Assembly: GCA_023630585.1 (NCBI GenBank)
Contig: CM042565.1
Coordinates: 7,995,513-8,059,512 of the forward strand
DNA length: 64,000 nt
Direction of reading: 5' to 3'
Source: Cranoglanis bouderius
Lineage: Eukaryota; Chordata; Actinopteri; Siluriformes; Cranoglanididae
Of this stretch, positions 1-11,436 are shown piece after piece (position 1 is the stretch's first letter; the number at the start of each line of letters is the position of its first letter). Position numbers and translations under genes: made by a program. The notes beneath the pieces are model-generated. The model saw only the letters and a program-made list of their open reading frames with translations. It was not told where the DNA came from and ran no database searches.

Positions 1-165
1 AGGTTAACTAACCTAGATAGGTTTTGTACGTGACTCTACTTTCATGTTATCTAACAAAGTACTCTACTATACTTTGTCACAGTCACTGGATAGTGAATTA
101 ATAACACTATAAAGTTGCTTTTTTGTCCAATTAGCCTCACCTCCCCATTCTCAAATGTCAAATTA

Positions 166-457
166 CAGTGAGGGAAAAAAGTATGACTTGGAGAGGATCT
201 GCAAAGAGGAGTGGGACAAAATCCCTCCTGAGATGTGTGCAAACCTGGGGGCCAACTACAAGAAGCGTCTGACCTCTGTGATTGCCAGCAAGGGTTTTGC
301 CACCAAGTACTAAGTCGTTTTTCTGGATTTTTTTTGTTGTTATTCTGTTTCTCACTGTTAAAATACACCTACTATTAAAATTACAGACTGATCATTTCTT
401 TGTCAGTGGGCAAACATACAAAATCAGCAGGGGATCAAATACTTTTTTCCCTCACTG
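166..457 (+). mobile_element. 292-bp internally deleted Tc1-like element (MITE-type)
   Basis: The element is flanked by TA on both sides (164-165 and 458-459), the Tc1/mariner target duplication. It starts CAGTGAGGGAAAAAAGTAT and ends with the matching inverted terminus. Between them lie only the last 40 or so codons of a Tc1 transposase (about 184-313, ending GFATKY-stop) and the whole 3' terminal repeat. The 5' repeat is cut to about 19 bp and joined directly to the coding tail. It cannot encode transposase and would have needed a related element in trans. It belongs to the same family as 3403-4532 and 9146-10539, but its internal junction is different. Confidence 0.85.
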
Positions 458-2560
458 TACACCCATGGCTGGAGTATTCCTGTCATTTTATTAAAAAAAA
501 AAGATTTTTTGGCACTTGTCTGTCAGTTGAATTGAATCATAGAAAATAGCTCATGTAAAAGATTCAAGGACTCAGTAATTTTAAAAAAGATTCCAGCTTC
601 CTCTGGTCTTTTAAATGTAAATGCTTTAATGCCTTTCTTTAGTCTTCAGCACGTCCAGATGTAAAGCGTCACAGGAGAGTCTGCAGAGTTTGACACAAAA
701 CGCGTCTTGCTTCTTTTTCAGTTCACACGCTCAAGATATCCTGTTGCACATTTGACTTTTAATCAGCTAGGCCAAGCAGGATTGGGCAAGTGCAAAAGCG
801 TGTGTGAGCGCATGTGAGTGTTGAGGAGCTTCATTAAACAGTCCCAATGTTTGTTTTACTTTCATAGCTATAAGTCAAGCAAAGGATCTGATGACCGTTT
901 AAACGGAGTCTCCGAGTCACACACACATAAACAAACTCCCACAGACAAACACTCCCACACTGGCTAACTTCTCAAACCACGCGTCTCTTATAGGGATTCT
1001 TGGCTAAACAGACGAGACAAGCATTCTTCACCAGTATTTATGTAAGGAAAGCTCTGGAGAAGCACACTCTTTAACCATTACAGCTAAATGTCCTCCCCAT
1101 CTCACACTCACATATACGAAAACCATGATTAGTGGGTCAGTGTGTTTCCAGAAGGAGAATAAGAGAAAGATGTGATCTCAGAACCAATTATTGGGCCAAA
1201 ACTACGCAATATAAAGAAATATTAAGCCTATTAGGAGTTGATCTTTTCTAACACGTCTACATGTACACAATGGGGTCTTTAAAATAAATAAATAAATAAA
1301 TAAATAAATCGGAGACAACACTGAAAATCTTGGAATAAACAGAAAGTTTTGGACTTTTGAAAAATGTAAAACAAAGAAAGGAAATGTTTAATAGTTTGAA
1401 TTCGTAGTATTCAAGATTTTGCACTATTCCTATGACATTTGTGATATTGACCATGTTAACTTCTTCGTACAAAAGGTCAAATCTCTTATCTCTTTGGACA
1501 GATTGTAAGATCTACTAGCAAATCGCAGAACAGCAGGCAGGATTTGCTGGACAGGTAGCAAGGGAATTAAACAGAACACTGTTTACTGTTGGGGGGAAAT
1601 AATCAATGATGGGTGGTTTGAAGCATTTCTCAGGTTGAACTTGAGTAAAACTGAAATAATAATTGCTGGCCCCTCAACTCTATCTAGAAATGTAACTGTC
1701 CCTAGCTTTGGCATTGATGATACTTCTTTTAAATAAGATTTTAGTATTTTACATAAACTGTATGAAGGGATGCATGAATTGACATGTTAGTACAGTATTC
1801 ATCTTGCCTGATATTGTTGCTTAGCTAGCTAGCTTACTTGTTCTCAGCAGAAAGATACAGAAAGATACAGAAAACCTCCTCAGATCCTGTACCACTGACA
1901 AAAATAGGCTTGCCTAGGCTTGCCAGTCACTGTTGTTTCTTTTTCCTTGCAGATGTCTCATAATCTTTCACTTTTTAACACTGATGAATTTTGTTGCCTT
2001 GCTGCTTCATTTTTTTTTTTAAATAGTGAAACTACACAGTGAATGAAATTCATATAAAACTTAACATTTTGGTCTGATCAATATAATAACATTATGAGAT
2101 AACTACTGTATGTGGTAAATTGGACATTTTCCAAGTAAATGAGTGATTAGAATGATGACTCTGATGAACTTTTAAGAATTTTCTTAGGGCAAGGAGCATT
2201 TGTGAGGGGAGTTTAACTGTAGCCTCAGAACAAAACAGGATTGATTTTAACTCACAGAAATTTAGTAAAGTATTTTAACAAGCAGCAGCACATACAAATT
2301 AAGTCGTGAGGAAAAAAAAAAAAAACCCAGAGAAGCGCTAAACCTGCCCTAAATCCTGACTCTAATTATTCCTAACTTTTCATACGAGTTCCCTTCCAAC
2401 AGCTTTGCAAGTATATGAAAGAACTGAACCCTGAACTAGTTAGAAGCTCTTGTTATGTTAGCTTATCGTTATTTAGTATTAATAGGACTCATTTTGAGAA
2501 GAGGAATGGAAAGTTAAATACTACACGGTGGTCCATGCTTCTAAGTGTTGATGAGTTCTT
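458..2560. other. Non-genic stretch, mostly single-copy
   Basis: No supportable gene. It holds an (AAAT)n run at 1281-1309, short homopolymers (poly-T near 2011-2020, poly-A near 2311-2325) and a tiny AGAAAGATAC duplication near 1851-1872. No RNA gene or transposon terminus was recognised. Confidence 0.5.
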
Positions 2561-2561
2561 G

Positions 2562-2640
2562 TGTGTGCGTGTGCTTGTGCACGTGTGTGTGTGTGCGTGC
2601 GTGGTTGTGTGTGTGTGTGTGTGTGTGTGTGCGTGCGTGG

Positions 2641-2676
<36 letters not shown>
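2562..2676. repeat. Compound (TG)n microsatellite
   Basis: Dinucleotide TG tracts interrupted twice by the same GTGCGTGCGTGGT block, so the array was itself partly duplicated. Confidence 0.95.
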
Positions 2677-2677
<1 letters not shown>

Positions 2678-2956
2678 CCGTAGAACGACATACCATTCCG
2701 TTCTTTGACAGAATCAGGGCAAAAGACAGAACAGTAGAGTGTCTTAGATAACCAACACCTAGAAATGAAGCTGAGACTTTTTTCTGTGTATCACAGCACA
2801 TACTGTGTGTTAGACCTGATCCGATCATGTTACTCTCATAACTCAGCTTGTCTTAACCTGAGTTTATGGAATGCTCCCATACCTCTGCCATTTGTTGTTT
2901 CTTTTTAGTGTAAAGTGAGCTACAATACAGAATGTATATGCCTGTCACGTGTTACA

Positions 2957-2957
<1 letters not shown>

Positions 2958-2999
<42 letters not shown>

Positions 3000-3088
3000 C
3001 ATATGTGCTGGTGGTGTTAGATGGAGGAGGCATGTGCATTTCCTCCCCAAGAGGCCTCTCTGGGCTAGGCTCATGTGTGTAAATGTGT

Positions 3089-3149
<61 letters not shown>

Positions 3150-3187
3150 AATGTGTGTGTGTGTGTGTGTGTCAATGTGTGTGTGTG
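2958..3187. repeat. Two (GT)n microsatellites
   Basis: Pure GT at 2958-2994, then a longer interrupted tract at 3073-3187 in which the (GT)n-CAAT interruption recurs. About 80 bp of ordinary sequence separates them. Frames through them translate as Cys/Val repeats and are not genes. Confidence 0.95.
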
Positions 3188-3402
3188 AATGAACTCATTG
3201 CCCTTGTGCTGTTTCTGAGAGCTTAGGTCACAGGGTGCAGAATTCCTCTGGGTGTTTACAGTTCGGGGCCCACGCCATTAGAAAACGCTCGCACACACGT
3301 ACACATGCAAGCATGTTCAGAAACACACACAGATATCATGTCATGTGTTCATATGCATACCCATATGGGGCACAAAATCTTTTCTCTCTGACTTTTTTTT
3401 TT

Positions 3403-4532
3403 GAACAAAAGTATTTGATCCCCTGCTGATTTTGTACGTTTGCCCACTGACAAAGAAATGATCAGTCTATAATTTTAATGGTAGGTGTATTTTAACAGTG
3501 AGAGACAGAATAACAACAAAAAAAATCCAGAAAAACGCATTTCAAAAAAGTTATAACTTGATTTACATTTTAATGAGGGAAATAAGTATTTGACCCCTTC
3601 GACTTAGTACTTGGTGGCAAAACCCTTGTTGGCAATCACAGAGGTCAGACGTTTCTTATAGTCGGCCACCAGGTTTGCACACATCTCAGGAGGGATTTTG
3701 TCCCACTCCTCTTTGCAGATCCTCTCCAAGTCATTAAGGTCATTTTCAATGCCCTGGCTGAGGGAAGGAGGTTCTCACCCAAGATTTGACCCAAGCATTC
3801 CTCCTCCTCCAAACACGGCGAGTTGAGTTGATGCCAAAGAGATCTGACCATACCTGACCACAACACTTTCACCCAGTTCTCCACTGAATTATTCAGGCAA
3901 ACTTCAGACGGGCCTGTACATGTGCTTTCTTGAGCAGGGGGACCTTGCGGACGCTGCAGGATTTCAGTCCTTCATGCCGTAGTGTGTTACCAATTGTTTT
4001 CTTGGTGACTACGGTCCCAGCTGCCTTGAGATCATTAACAAGATCCTCCCGTGTAGTTCTGGGCTGATTCCTCACCATTCTCATGATCATTGAAACTCCA
4101 CGAGATGAGATCTTGCATGGAGCCCCAGACCGAGGGAGACTGACAGTTTCTTCCATTTGCGAATAATCGCACCACCTGTTGTCACCTTCTCACCAAGCTG
4201 CTTGGCGACGGTCTTGTAGCCCATTCCAGCCTTGTGTAGGTCTACAATCTTGTCCCTGACATCCTTGGACAGCTCTTTGGTCTTGGCCATGGTGGAGAGT
4301 TTGGACTCTGATTGATTGATTGCTTCTGTGGACAGGTGTCTTTTTACAGGTAACAAACTGAGATTAGGAGCACTCCCTTTAAGAGAGTGCTCCAAATCTC
4401 AGGTCGTTACCTGTGTAAAAGACACCTGGGAGCCAGAAATCTTGCTGATTGATAGGGGATCAAATACTTATTTCCCTCATTAAAATGCAAATCAATTTAT
4501 AACTTTTTAGAAATGCGTTTTTCTGGATTTTT
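3403..4532 (-). mobile_element. Tc1-like transposon, deleted and truncated copy
   Basis: Left terminal repeat present (degenerate outer end, AAAAGTATTTGATCCCCTGC onwards); right terminal repeat cut off at about 4532. It is closely similar to 9146-10539 but lacks about 140 bp of the transposase core that the latter keeps (junction near 3779-3795). The outer motif AAGTATTTGATCCCC recurs inside the repeat as AAGTATTTGACCCC (about 3585), an IR/DR arrangement like that of other fish Tc1 elements. Sequence similar to a LINE-type tail (ACTTTATTGATCC) follows directly at about 4551. Confidence 0.9.
3604..4290 (-). pseudogene. Tc1-like transposase remnant (copy 1)
   Basis: The reading starts at MAKTKELSKD (ATG at 4288-4290) and keeps the paired-like N-terminal DNA-binding region, with an HTH around DVRDKIVDLHKAGMGYKTVA and a second around RTTREDLVNDLKAAG. 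It ends in the canonical GFATKY-type C-terminus read in a different frame. The frame breaks at least twice, once after ARLKFA where a stop follows. The catalytic core is largely missing: about 140 bp is deleted, and the segment carrying the second Asp and the final Glu of the DDE triad is absent, so that SARALK runs into the C-terminal MTW region. It is non-functional. The same SARALK junction occurs in copy 2. Confidence 0.85.
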
Positions 4533-4905
4533 AGCTAGACAGACAGATGGACTTTATTGATCCACAAGAGGACATTTGTGAAAATGAAACACCACTCCTT
4601 CACCCTGAGCACAGGCTCAACTCTGTGATTTTGGCATTGAAAAGTGAAAGCAAAAGCTTTACCAATGCACCAGCTATCAGCTCCTGCAGTACTCACTGAT
4701 TAAAATAAAAACAGACTCACTCATCCATGCTGTACTGCATACAGTATATGCCTAATCATGCATTTCGACATCATGAGACAAATAAGTTGTGATGTTGAGA
4801 AAACAAATTTTGTTATCTTAAGATCATAAGAAAAAAAATAACTCATGGCCTTTCTACTTCCGTAGAAAACAGAAATGGTTCTGTACATTGTAGATAGGTC
4901 CATTC
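4533..4905. other. LINE-type tail fragment and unassigned sequence
   Basis: Begins with a short TAGA/CAGA run and ACTTTATTGATCC, a motif common at the 3' end of fish non-LTR retrotransposon copies, read here on the opposite strand. The rest is not recognised. Confidence 0.4.
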
Positions 4906-5101
4906 CAGTGGTCACCAACCCTGTTCCTGGAGGTCTACCTTCCTGAAGACTTTATCTCCGACCATAATCGTGACCACCTGACCATCTAATCATTAGAAGC
5001 CTTGAGAAGTTCTTGATCAGCTAAAACTGATGTGTTAGATTTTGGTTGGAGATGAAACCTACAGGAAGGTAGATCTCAAGGAAGAGGGTCGGTGACCACT
5101 G
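4906..5101. mobile_element. 196-bp TIR MITE (hAT-like by appearance)
   Basis: Terminal inverted repeats of about 35-40 bp: left CAGTGGTCACCAACCCTGTT, right ends AGGGTCGGTGACCACTG. No coding capacity. The sequence resembles a common fish MITE. No convincing target duplication was seen, so the superfamily is open. Confidence 0.75.
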
Positions 5102-5784
5102 ATCTACACTGTCCACATTTAAAGTTTGTAGAAATAGGTTTGATTTAATTCTGATTATTTGCTTTACAACAAGATCTTGGTGGCTGTGGACTGTTTTTGA
5201 ATCAGCCCAGAAATGCCATCAGTGGACTTGTGTTTCACGTCTTCAACTTTGTTCCTAAACAGGCACAGTATGGTGTAAACCTGGCAACCCTACTGGCGCT
5301 GTGTTTTCCCATGAGACATACTCTGAGAGGATTCAATTGGCATATGAAGTTCTCCATTTACATTTACTTTTAACATTCATATTTACATTTATATTTGCCA
5401 TTTATATTTAACATTTACTGTACTTTTAATATTTACAACAAAACGTAAAAATATTATTTGACATAAGTCGCTATCTAAATGTATCAGAATGACCTCAAAT
5501 GTTCCAAAAAAGTCAGAGAGAAACACACATTTTGGCACGTTTCATTCTCTTTTGGTTCAGAGCTATTTTTAATCAAACTCGTTCTCAGGGCCAGACTAAT
5601 TTCTGCTTGCCTGTTTTTACACGTAATTAGGCTGCATTCTGTGTGAAAAACTTCTGTGTCTTACATATTTGTGAGCCCTTTACAATTGTCTGTACTGCGT
5701 AAATTTGACCTGAAATGTGATCAGATCTTCATCTAAGTCCTAAAACTAGATAAAGAGTAACCATTTAAAAAAATGACGCAAAAA
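5102..5784. other. Non-genic, with a degenerate (ATTTAC)n patch
   Basis: At about 5348-5440 a loose hexanucleotide series (ATTTAC, ATTTAT, ACATTT) repeats. Otherwise nothing recognised. Confidence 0.5.
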
Positions 5785-6600
5785 CGTTATAGTTTTCACA
5801 TTTATTTATTGAGCAAGCTTATCCAACATTGAATAGCTTTGTCGGAAAAAGTATGTGAACCTTTGCTTTCAGTAACTGGTGTGACCCCCTTGAGCAACAA
5901 TAACTTCAAGCAAACATTTCTGGTAACTGGTGATCAATCCTGCACAATGGGTTGGAGAAATTTTGTTCCAATCTTCCTTACAAAGCTGCTTCAGTGCAGT
6001 GATGCTGGTGGGCATCCTTGCATACACTGCTCTTTTTAGGACCTTCTACAACATTTTTATTGGGTTAAGGACTGGACTATGACTTAAAAAGTTCTTCTGC
6101 TTTAATCAATTTGTTTGTAGACTTACTTGCTTAGAGTCATTGTCTTGCTGCATGACCCACTTATGCTTAAGCTTCAGTTCACGGACAGCTACCCTGACAT
6201 TCTCCTTTAGAATTTGTTGGTACAATCCAGAATTCATAGGCCCACCAATAATGGCAAGCTGTCCTGGACCAGAGGCAGCAAAGCAGCCTCAAACCATGAT
6301 GCTGCCACCAGCATGCTTCACAGTCAGGATGAGGTTCTTATGCTGGAATGCAGTGTTTGGTTTTCGCCAAACATAATGCTTTTTATTTAAACCAGAAAAT
6401 TCTATTTTGGATTCATCTGTCCACTGAACATTCTTCCAATATGCTTCTGGCTTATCCATGTCAGGCAGCAGTGTTCTTTTCGGAGAGTAGTGGCTTCCAC
6501 CTTGCTATCCTGCCAAGCACACCATTCTTGTTCAATGTTTGCCTGATGGAGGACTCATGAACATTCACATTACTCAATGCAAGAGTGGCCTTGTGCTGGA
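5785..6600 (-). pseudogene. Second-family Tc1/mariner transposase remnant
   Basis: The left end includes AAAAAGTATGTGAACCTTTG, an inner terminal-repeat motif of a fish Tc1/mariner family distinct from the GTATTTGATCCCC family. Read on the minus strand it preserves the transposase C-terminal half: the CTGCATGACCCA segment (around 6148), the CCAAACCATGATGCTGCC segment (around 6285) and GTCCACTGAACATTCTTCCA (around 6418). Many stops and indels interrupt it. The N-terminal part and the far terminal repeat are missing beyond about 6600. It is an old, dead copy. Confidence 0.75.
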
Positions 6601-6780
6601 AATTATGTGCTGTAGTGTACAATTTGTACGATTGTGTTTAAATGGCATGCATGTATCCTTATAATTGAAATGATTTGTGAAGTGGTATATTTTCATCTGA
6701 ATTTAATTTGAGTTCAATCAGAGTAACCCAAACATTTTTAGTCAATTTTAACATGTTCAAGCTTAACACAGTTCTACAGG

Positions 6781-6861
<81 letters not shown>
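6781..6861. repeat. (TAGA)n microsatellite
   Basis: Near-perfect tetranucleotide tract of about 80 bp. Confidence 0.97.
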
Positions 6862-6947
6862 TAAATGAACTGTACATGCTTTGACAAAGCAAGCAGATCG
6901 TCAAAGACTATTGCCTTACTGCCCTGCAGGCTTGTCACATGCACTGT

Positions 6948-7012
6948 CTGTGTGTGTGCGTGTGTGTGTGTGTGTGTGTGTGCGTGTGTGTGTGGGTGTG
7001 TGTGTGTGTGTG
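6948..7012. repeat. (TG)n microsatellite and nearby poly-C
   Basis: TG tract with CG and GG interruptions. A separate C14 homopolymer lies at 7186-7199. Confidence 0.95.
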
Positions 7013-7259
7013 CCTGCCCAGAAGAAGAGGACTTACCCAGGATGAGTTACAGTGTAACTGCACACATGTTTTCTCAGGGAAGTGTGTTTGTCTTGCAAGC
7101 CTGTGCTGAGGCCCTTTGTTTAACTAAGCAAAGAGGTTCTCCTCCAACACACACAACCCCATGTAGCCCCCCCTGCCCAATCCAACCCCCCCCCCCCCCA
7201 CAGACACACATATGTATAACGCCTCTACTTAAATACTGTTATACCTACATACCTACATA

Positions 7260-8605
7260 AGTCTACGTCCACATTAATCTGGATAAACTTGAAAACACAT
7301 GTTTTTCTCTACGTTTTGGCCTTCCATTCACACTGAGGCAACTTCCACTTTAATCTGGATAGATCTGAAAATTGCATTTTCGTTTTAAGACGCTCTCCGT
7401 CTACACTGGGATTTACAAACGTTTTCCAAAAAGTGCTTGTCCACACTGAAACGTCTGAAAACGGCTCACATCCCTATACTGCACATGCTTAAAAACGTAA
7501 GACGCTTTGGCCTGCATCATTTCCGTCAGGCGTTTACTTTTTACTAGGCTTGTTTAATCTTTAACAAAGCTATCGAACTGGATAGCAGGCACAACAACTG
7601 CAGTACAGCATCGTCCACCAGCTTGTTTGTTTTGAGTTGAATGGGTCACATAACTGCATCACATGACTAAAAACACCTCGTTGTTTTTGAGTATCTCCAT
7701 TTTCTCAGTCCACAGTACAACGCAAAAACTGCGTTTTCAGATTTATCTGCTTGGGAGAGCATTTTCGAAAAGCTCCGTTAGTCATGTGATGCAGTCATGT
7801 GACCCATTCAACTGGAAACAAACAAGCTGGTGGACGATGTTGTACCGTGTCCAGATAGAGTAGAAGCGGATGCAATCGCAGGTACAAGATGCAGTTTATT
7901 CGAAAAACAAAACAAAACAAAAAAAACAAGCAGATAATCCAAAGGGTAATGCAGAATCCATATCAAAAAACAGGCAAAGGGTCAGGTGATGAACAAACAG
8001 ACTGAACTGGGCAAGGCACAAACTCACAAAACACTGGGCAGAAAAAGGGTCAAAAACAGTAGAATCAGTCACGATATATATAAGGTTTGGTAACAGTGGA
8101 ACACAAGGTAACCAAGCGTATACTTCGCAAAGTGTGTACTGACTGAAAGTCCTTTTATGTAGTGTGTGTGTGAGTGTGAGCCTGATTGAACCCAGGTGTG
8201 CTGTGTTAGAAGATAGGTGATTGTGAGCAGGGAAGCGTGTGTATGTTCTGGGTATTGGAATCCGTGGTGGCCATATTTGTAGGTCGCTGTGCTTGCTGGG
8301 AAGTTGAGTCCGTGACAGGCTGTGATATGACATACTGCAGTTGTTGTGCCTGCTATTCAGTTTGATAGCTTTGTTAAAGATTAACATCACTTTGTACAAC
8401 CTTCAGATTCACTTTTAAATAAACACCTGGTGGAAATGACGCAGGCCAAAGCTGCTTACATTTTTATGCACGCGCAGTATAGGGATGTGAGCGTTTTCAG
8501 ACGATTTTCAGAGCAATTTTTAGAAAACGTTTGAAAACGCCAGTGTTGTTTTAAAACAAAAATGCAATTTTCAGATCTATCCGGATTAATGTGGACAAAG
8601 CCTAG
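7260..8605. mobile_element. Large fold-back element with long inverted arms
   Basis: The left arm (about 7265-7668) and right side (7779-7842 plus 8336-8600) are imperfect reverse complements. GTCCACATTAATCTGGAT at the left matches ATCCGGATTAATGTGGAC at the right, and the arms continue for several hundred bases (shared CTCACATCCCTATACTGC, AACAAAGCTATC, GGCACAACAACTGCAGT). The innermost pair is the CATGTGATGCA and AGCTTGTTTG blocks at about 7630-7668 and 7779-7832, leaving a loop of about 110 bp. There is no transposase frame. It looks like a non-autonomous DNA transposon with very long inverted arms. The right arm is split by an insertion at 7846-8332. Confidence 0.8.
7846..8332. mobile_element. 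487-bp insertion nested in the fold-back arm
   Basis: Pairing of the left arm with the interrupted right arm gives the empty site: TTGTAC continues directly to TGCAG in the undisturbed arm. The insert is flanked by TAC at 7843-7845 and 8333-8335, compatible with a 3-bp duplication. It has no coding frame and carries an AACAAAACAAAACAAAA-type tract near its left end. The family was not identified. Its style (lists of GCAGATAATCC/GGGTAATGCAGAATCC-like segments) recalls non-autonomous fish repeats, and 23,400-23,760 has a similar look. Confidence 0.65.
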
Positions 8606-8834
8606 AACTTTAAAATACATTTCAATGCCATATTGACAAGCCAATCAGCATATAATTATGTATCTATCATCATAGAGACATATGGCCTCCTCGCTCAAAT
8701 GCAACATGCAGCATGTCAGGAGTATCATATGCACTGATCCCTCCAAACTCGTGGGTGTGAACGGATGAAGGTGTGTGTTAAGATCCCCAGTCACGACTGG
8801 AACTTTCCCCTCCAGCGCAATGCTGCTCCCTTCT

Positions 8835-8835
<1 letters not shown>

Positions 8836-8919
<84 letters not shown>
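8836..8919. repeat. (TG)n microsatellite, 84 bp
   Basis: Pure TG/GT. Long frames on both strands here are translated repeat. Confidence 0.97.
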
Positions 8920-8920
<1 letters not shown>

Positions 8921-9145
8921 TGTGAGGGGAGGTGGAGGAAAAAAGAGAGAAGAAAGGATTTTGCAAAATCTAACAATTTTTTTGTATGAATGTAAGTATA
9001 AAAAAATGACCTGTTTTAAAAAGCTTATTGCAAGGAACCTATCTGTGACATATTTATTTATACAAGTATAACTTAATGCTAATAACTCATGCTCATCATA
9101 GTGTACCATTAGACCCACACAGTAGATCTATACCACAATAATATA

Positions 9146-10539
9146 CAGTGGGGGAAAAAAGTATTTGATCCCCTGCTGATTTTGTACGTTTGCCCACTGA
9201 CAAAGAAATGATCAGTCTATATTTTTAATGGTAGGTGTATTTTAACAGTGAGAGACAGAATAACAACAAAAAAAATCCAGAAAAACGCATTTCAAAAAAG
9301 TTATAAATGGATTTGCATTTTAATGAGGGAAATAAGTATTTGACCCCTTCGACTTAGTACTTGGTGGCAAAACCCTTGTTGACAATCACAGAGGTCAGAC
9401 ATTTCTTATAGTTGGCCACCAGGTTTGCACACATCTCAGGAGGGATTTTGTCCCACTCCTCTTTGCAGATCCTCTCCAAGTCATTAAGGTCATTTTCAAT
9501 GCCCTGGCTGAGGGAAGGAGGTTCTCACCCAAGATTTGACGGTACATGGCCCCGTCCATTGTTCCTTTGATTCGGTGCAGTTGTCCTGTCCCCTTAGCAG
9601 AAAAACACCCCCAAAGCATAATGTTTCCACCTCCATGTTTGACGGTGGGGATGGTGTTATGACTTGGGGTCATAGGCAGCATTCCTCCTCCTCCAAACAC
9701 GGCGAGTTGAGTTGATGCCAAAGAGATCTGACCATACCTGGCCACAACACTTTCACCCAGTTCTCCCCTGAATCATTCAGGCAAACTTCAGACGGGCCTG
9801 TACATGTGCTTTCTTGAGCAGGGGGACCTTGCGGGCGCTGCAGGATTTCAGTCCTTCACGGCCTAGTGTGTTACCAATTGTTTTCTTGGTGACTACGGTC
9901 CCAGCTGCCTTGAGATCATTAACAAGATCCTCCCGTGTAGTTCTGGGCTGATTCCTCACCATTCTCATGATCATTGAAACTCCACGAGGTGAGATCTTGC
10001 ATGGAGCCCCAGACTGAGGGAGACTGACAGTTTCTTCCATTTGCGAATAATCGCACCAACTGTTGTCACCTTCTCACCAAGCTGTTTGGCGATGGTCTTG
10101 TAGCCCATTCCAGCCTTGTGTACGTCTACAATTTTGTCCCTGACATCCTTGGACAGCTCTTTGGTCTTGGCCATGGTGGAGAGTTTGGACTCTGATTGAT
10201 TGATTGCTTCTGTGGACAGGTGTCTTTTTACAGGTAACAAACTGAGATTAGGAGCACTCCCTTTAAGAGAGTGCTCCTAATCTCAGCTCATTACCTGTGT
10301 AAAAGACACCTGGGAGCCAGAAATTTGCTGATTGATAGGGGATCAAATACTTATTTCATTCATTAAAATGCAAATCAATTTATAACTTTTTTGAAATGCG
10401 TTTTTCTGGATTTTTTTGTTGTTATTCTGTCTCTCATTGTTAAAATACACCTACTATTAAAATTATAGACTGATCATTTCTTTGTCAGTGGGCAAACGTA
10501 CAAAATCAGCAGGGGATCAAATACTTTTTCCCCCCACTG
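9146..10539 (-). mobile_element. Tc1-like transposon with both termini (1,394 bp)
   Basis: TA duplications at 9144-9145 and 10540-10541. The termini CAGTGGGGGAAAAAAGTATT and AATACTTTTTCCCCCCACTG are inverted repeats that continue for about 200 bp on each side. Each long repeat contains an outer GTATTTGATCCCC and an inner GTATTTGACCCC (or GGGGATCAAATACTTATT) motif, the IR/DR layout. Both ends look intact and would be good substrates, while the internal transposase is dead. Confidence 0.93.
9354..10174 (-). pseudogene. Tc1-like transposase remnant (copy 2)
   Basis: Starts MAKTKELSKD at 10,174 and retains the bipartite paired-like DNA-binding region. The central block TVKHGGGNIMLWGCFSAKGT, typical of Tc1 DDE enzymes, is present; copy 1 lacks it. 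The frame is broken near the GRPR-like linker region and again after ARLKFA. After SARALK the sequence jumps to MTLMTWRG, so the segment with the second catalytic Asp and the final Glu is missing, exactly as in copy 1. It ends near the usual GFATKY C-terminus, out of frame. It is non-functional. Confidence 0.88.
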
Positions 10540-10629
10540 TATTGTCACAATATATTTTTATATTTCAATATGTCTACACTATAATATAATTTTGAGAAAG
10601 CCAGTCAATAGGTACTGTATATAGACAAA

Positions 10630-11150
10630 TCCAAAGATTAATAATATACAATGAAATGAAAGTATAACACAATGCTGTTGACTTATCTAATGTGATTGAA
10701 AATAAGGTCTTGATTAATTTTCTAATACCAGCAGCTCTGACAATAATTTCAACTGCAAGGTTTATATTAATGTGCTCTTTCTTATACATTATCGTTTCTA
10801 TGATAACAACTTACACAGGGACTTGTATGGTGGACTTTCCACCTGAAGAAATTAAAAATAAAAGTTGTCTGTGGCGAGACGCTTGTTTAGCATTTTTGCG
10901 AGGAGTCTCCAGTGTCAGAACTTTATAACAGTCAGATGTAAAGCTGTAAACACAGATTTTTACTGAGTTTAAAAAGACTTTTCAAACACGGAAAGTCTTT
11001 AGGGAGGAGGGCGATTTTTCAGTAACACGAACAGGAGAAATTTTTTTGTCTTATTAACTTCAAGAGAAAAAAAGAGGCCAGTGAGGCAGCGACTGTTTAT
11101 ATGTGCTATAACTTAAGTAATAACAGGAACTAACTTGTTTTGCGGGAGGC
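10630..11150. repeat. Interspersed repeat, unclassified family A (copy 1)
   Basis: Shares an ordered series of blocks with 36,843-37,215: AGCAGCTCTGACA, TTTTTTTGTCTTATTAACT, GCTATAACTTAAGT/GCTATAACATAAGT, GGAACTAACTTGTTTTGC. The copies are diverged by indels. The frame at 10,692-10,928 lies inside it and is not considered a gene. Confidence 0.6.
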
Positions 11151-11358
11151 CCAGAACTTGCTGTGACTTAACCCTGTTTGGAGCAATTTCAGAATCTAAC
11201 CCATTCATCTGCTAGTTACAATGATAATTACATATAAATCCTATAGATATTCCACCACTCATTCTTGAGATATCACACTATCTCACAGAATCTCAGATGG
11301 ACATGGACAGCCCGAAAACATAATGCCTCTAGCACTTATATCTGTTTTTAAAATAACA

Positions 11359-11359
<1 letters not shown>

Positions 11360-11436
<77 letters not shown>
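11360..11436. repeat. (GATA)n microsatellite
   Basis: Perfect tetranucleotide tract of about 77 bp. Confidence 0.97.

Noticed and set aside
2415..3192. Cys/Val- and His/Thr-rich open reading frames (also at 8.6-9.1, 11.6, 16.1-16.4, 20.0-20.5, 24.8-25.9, 27.6-27.9, 34.8-35.1, 54.8-55.2 and 61.0-61.3 kb)
   Set aside because: They are translations of (TG)n, (AC)n and (AG)n tracts, which are open in several frames on both strands.
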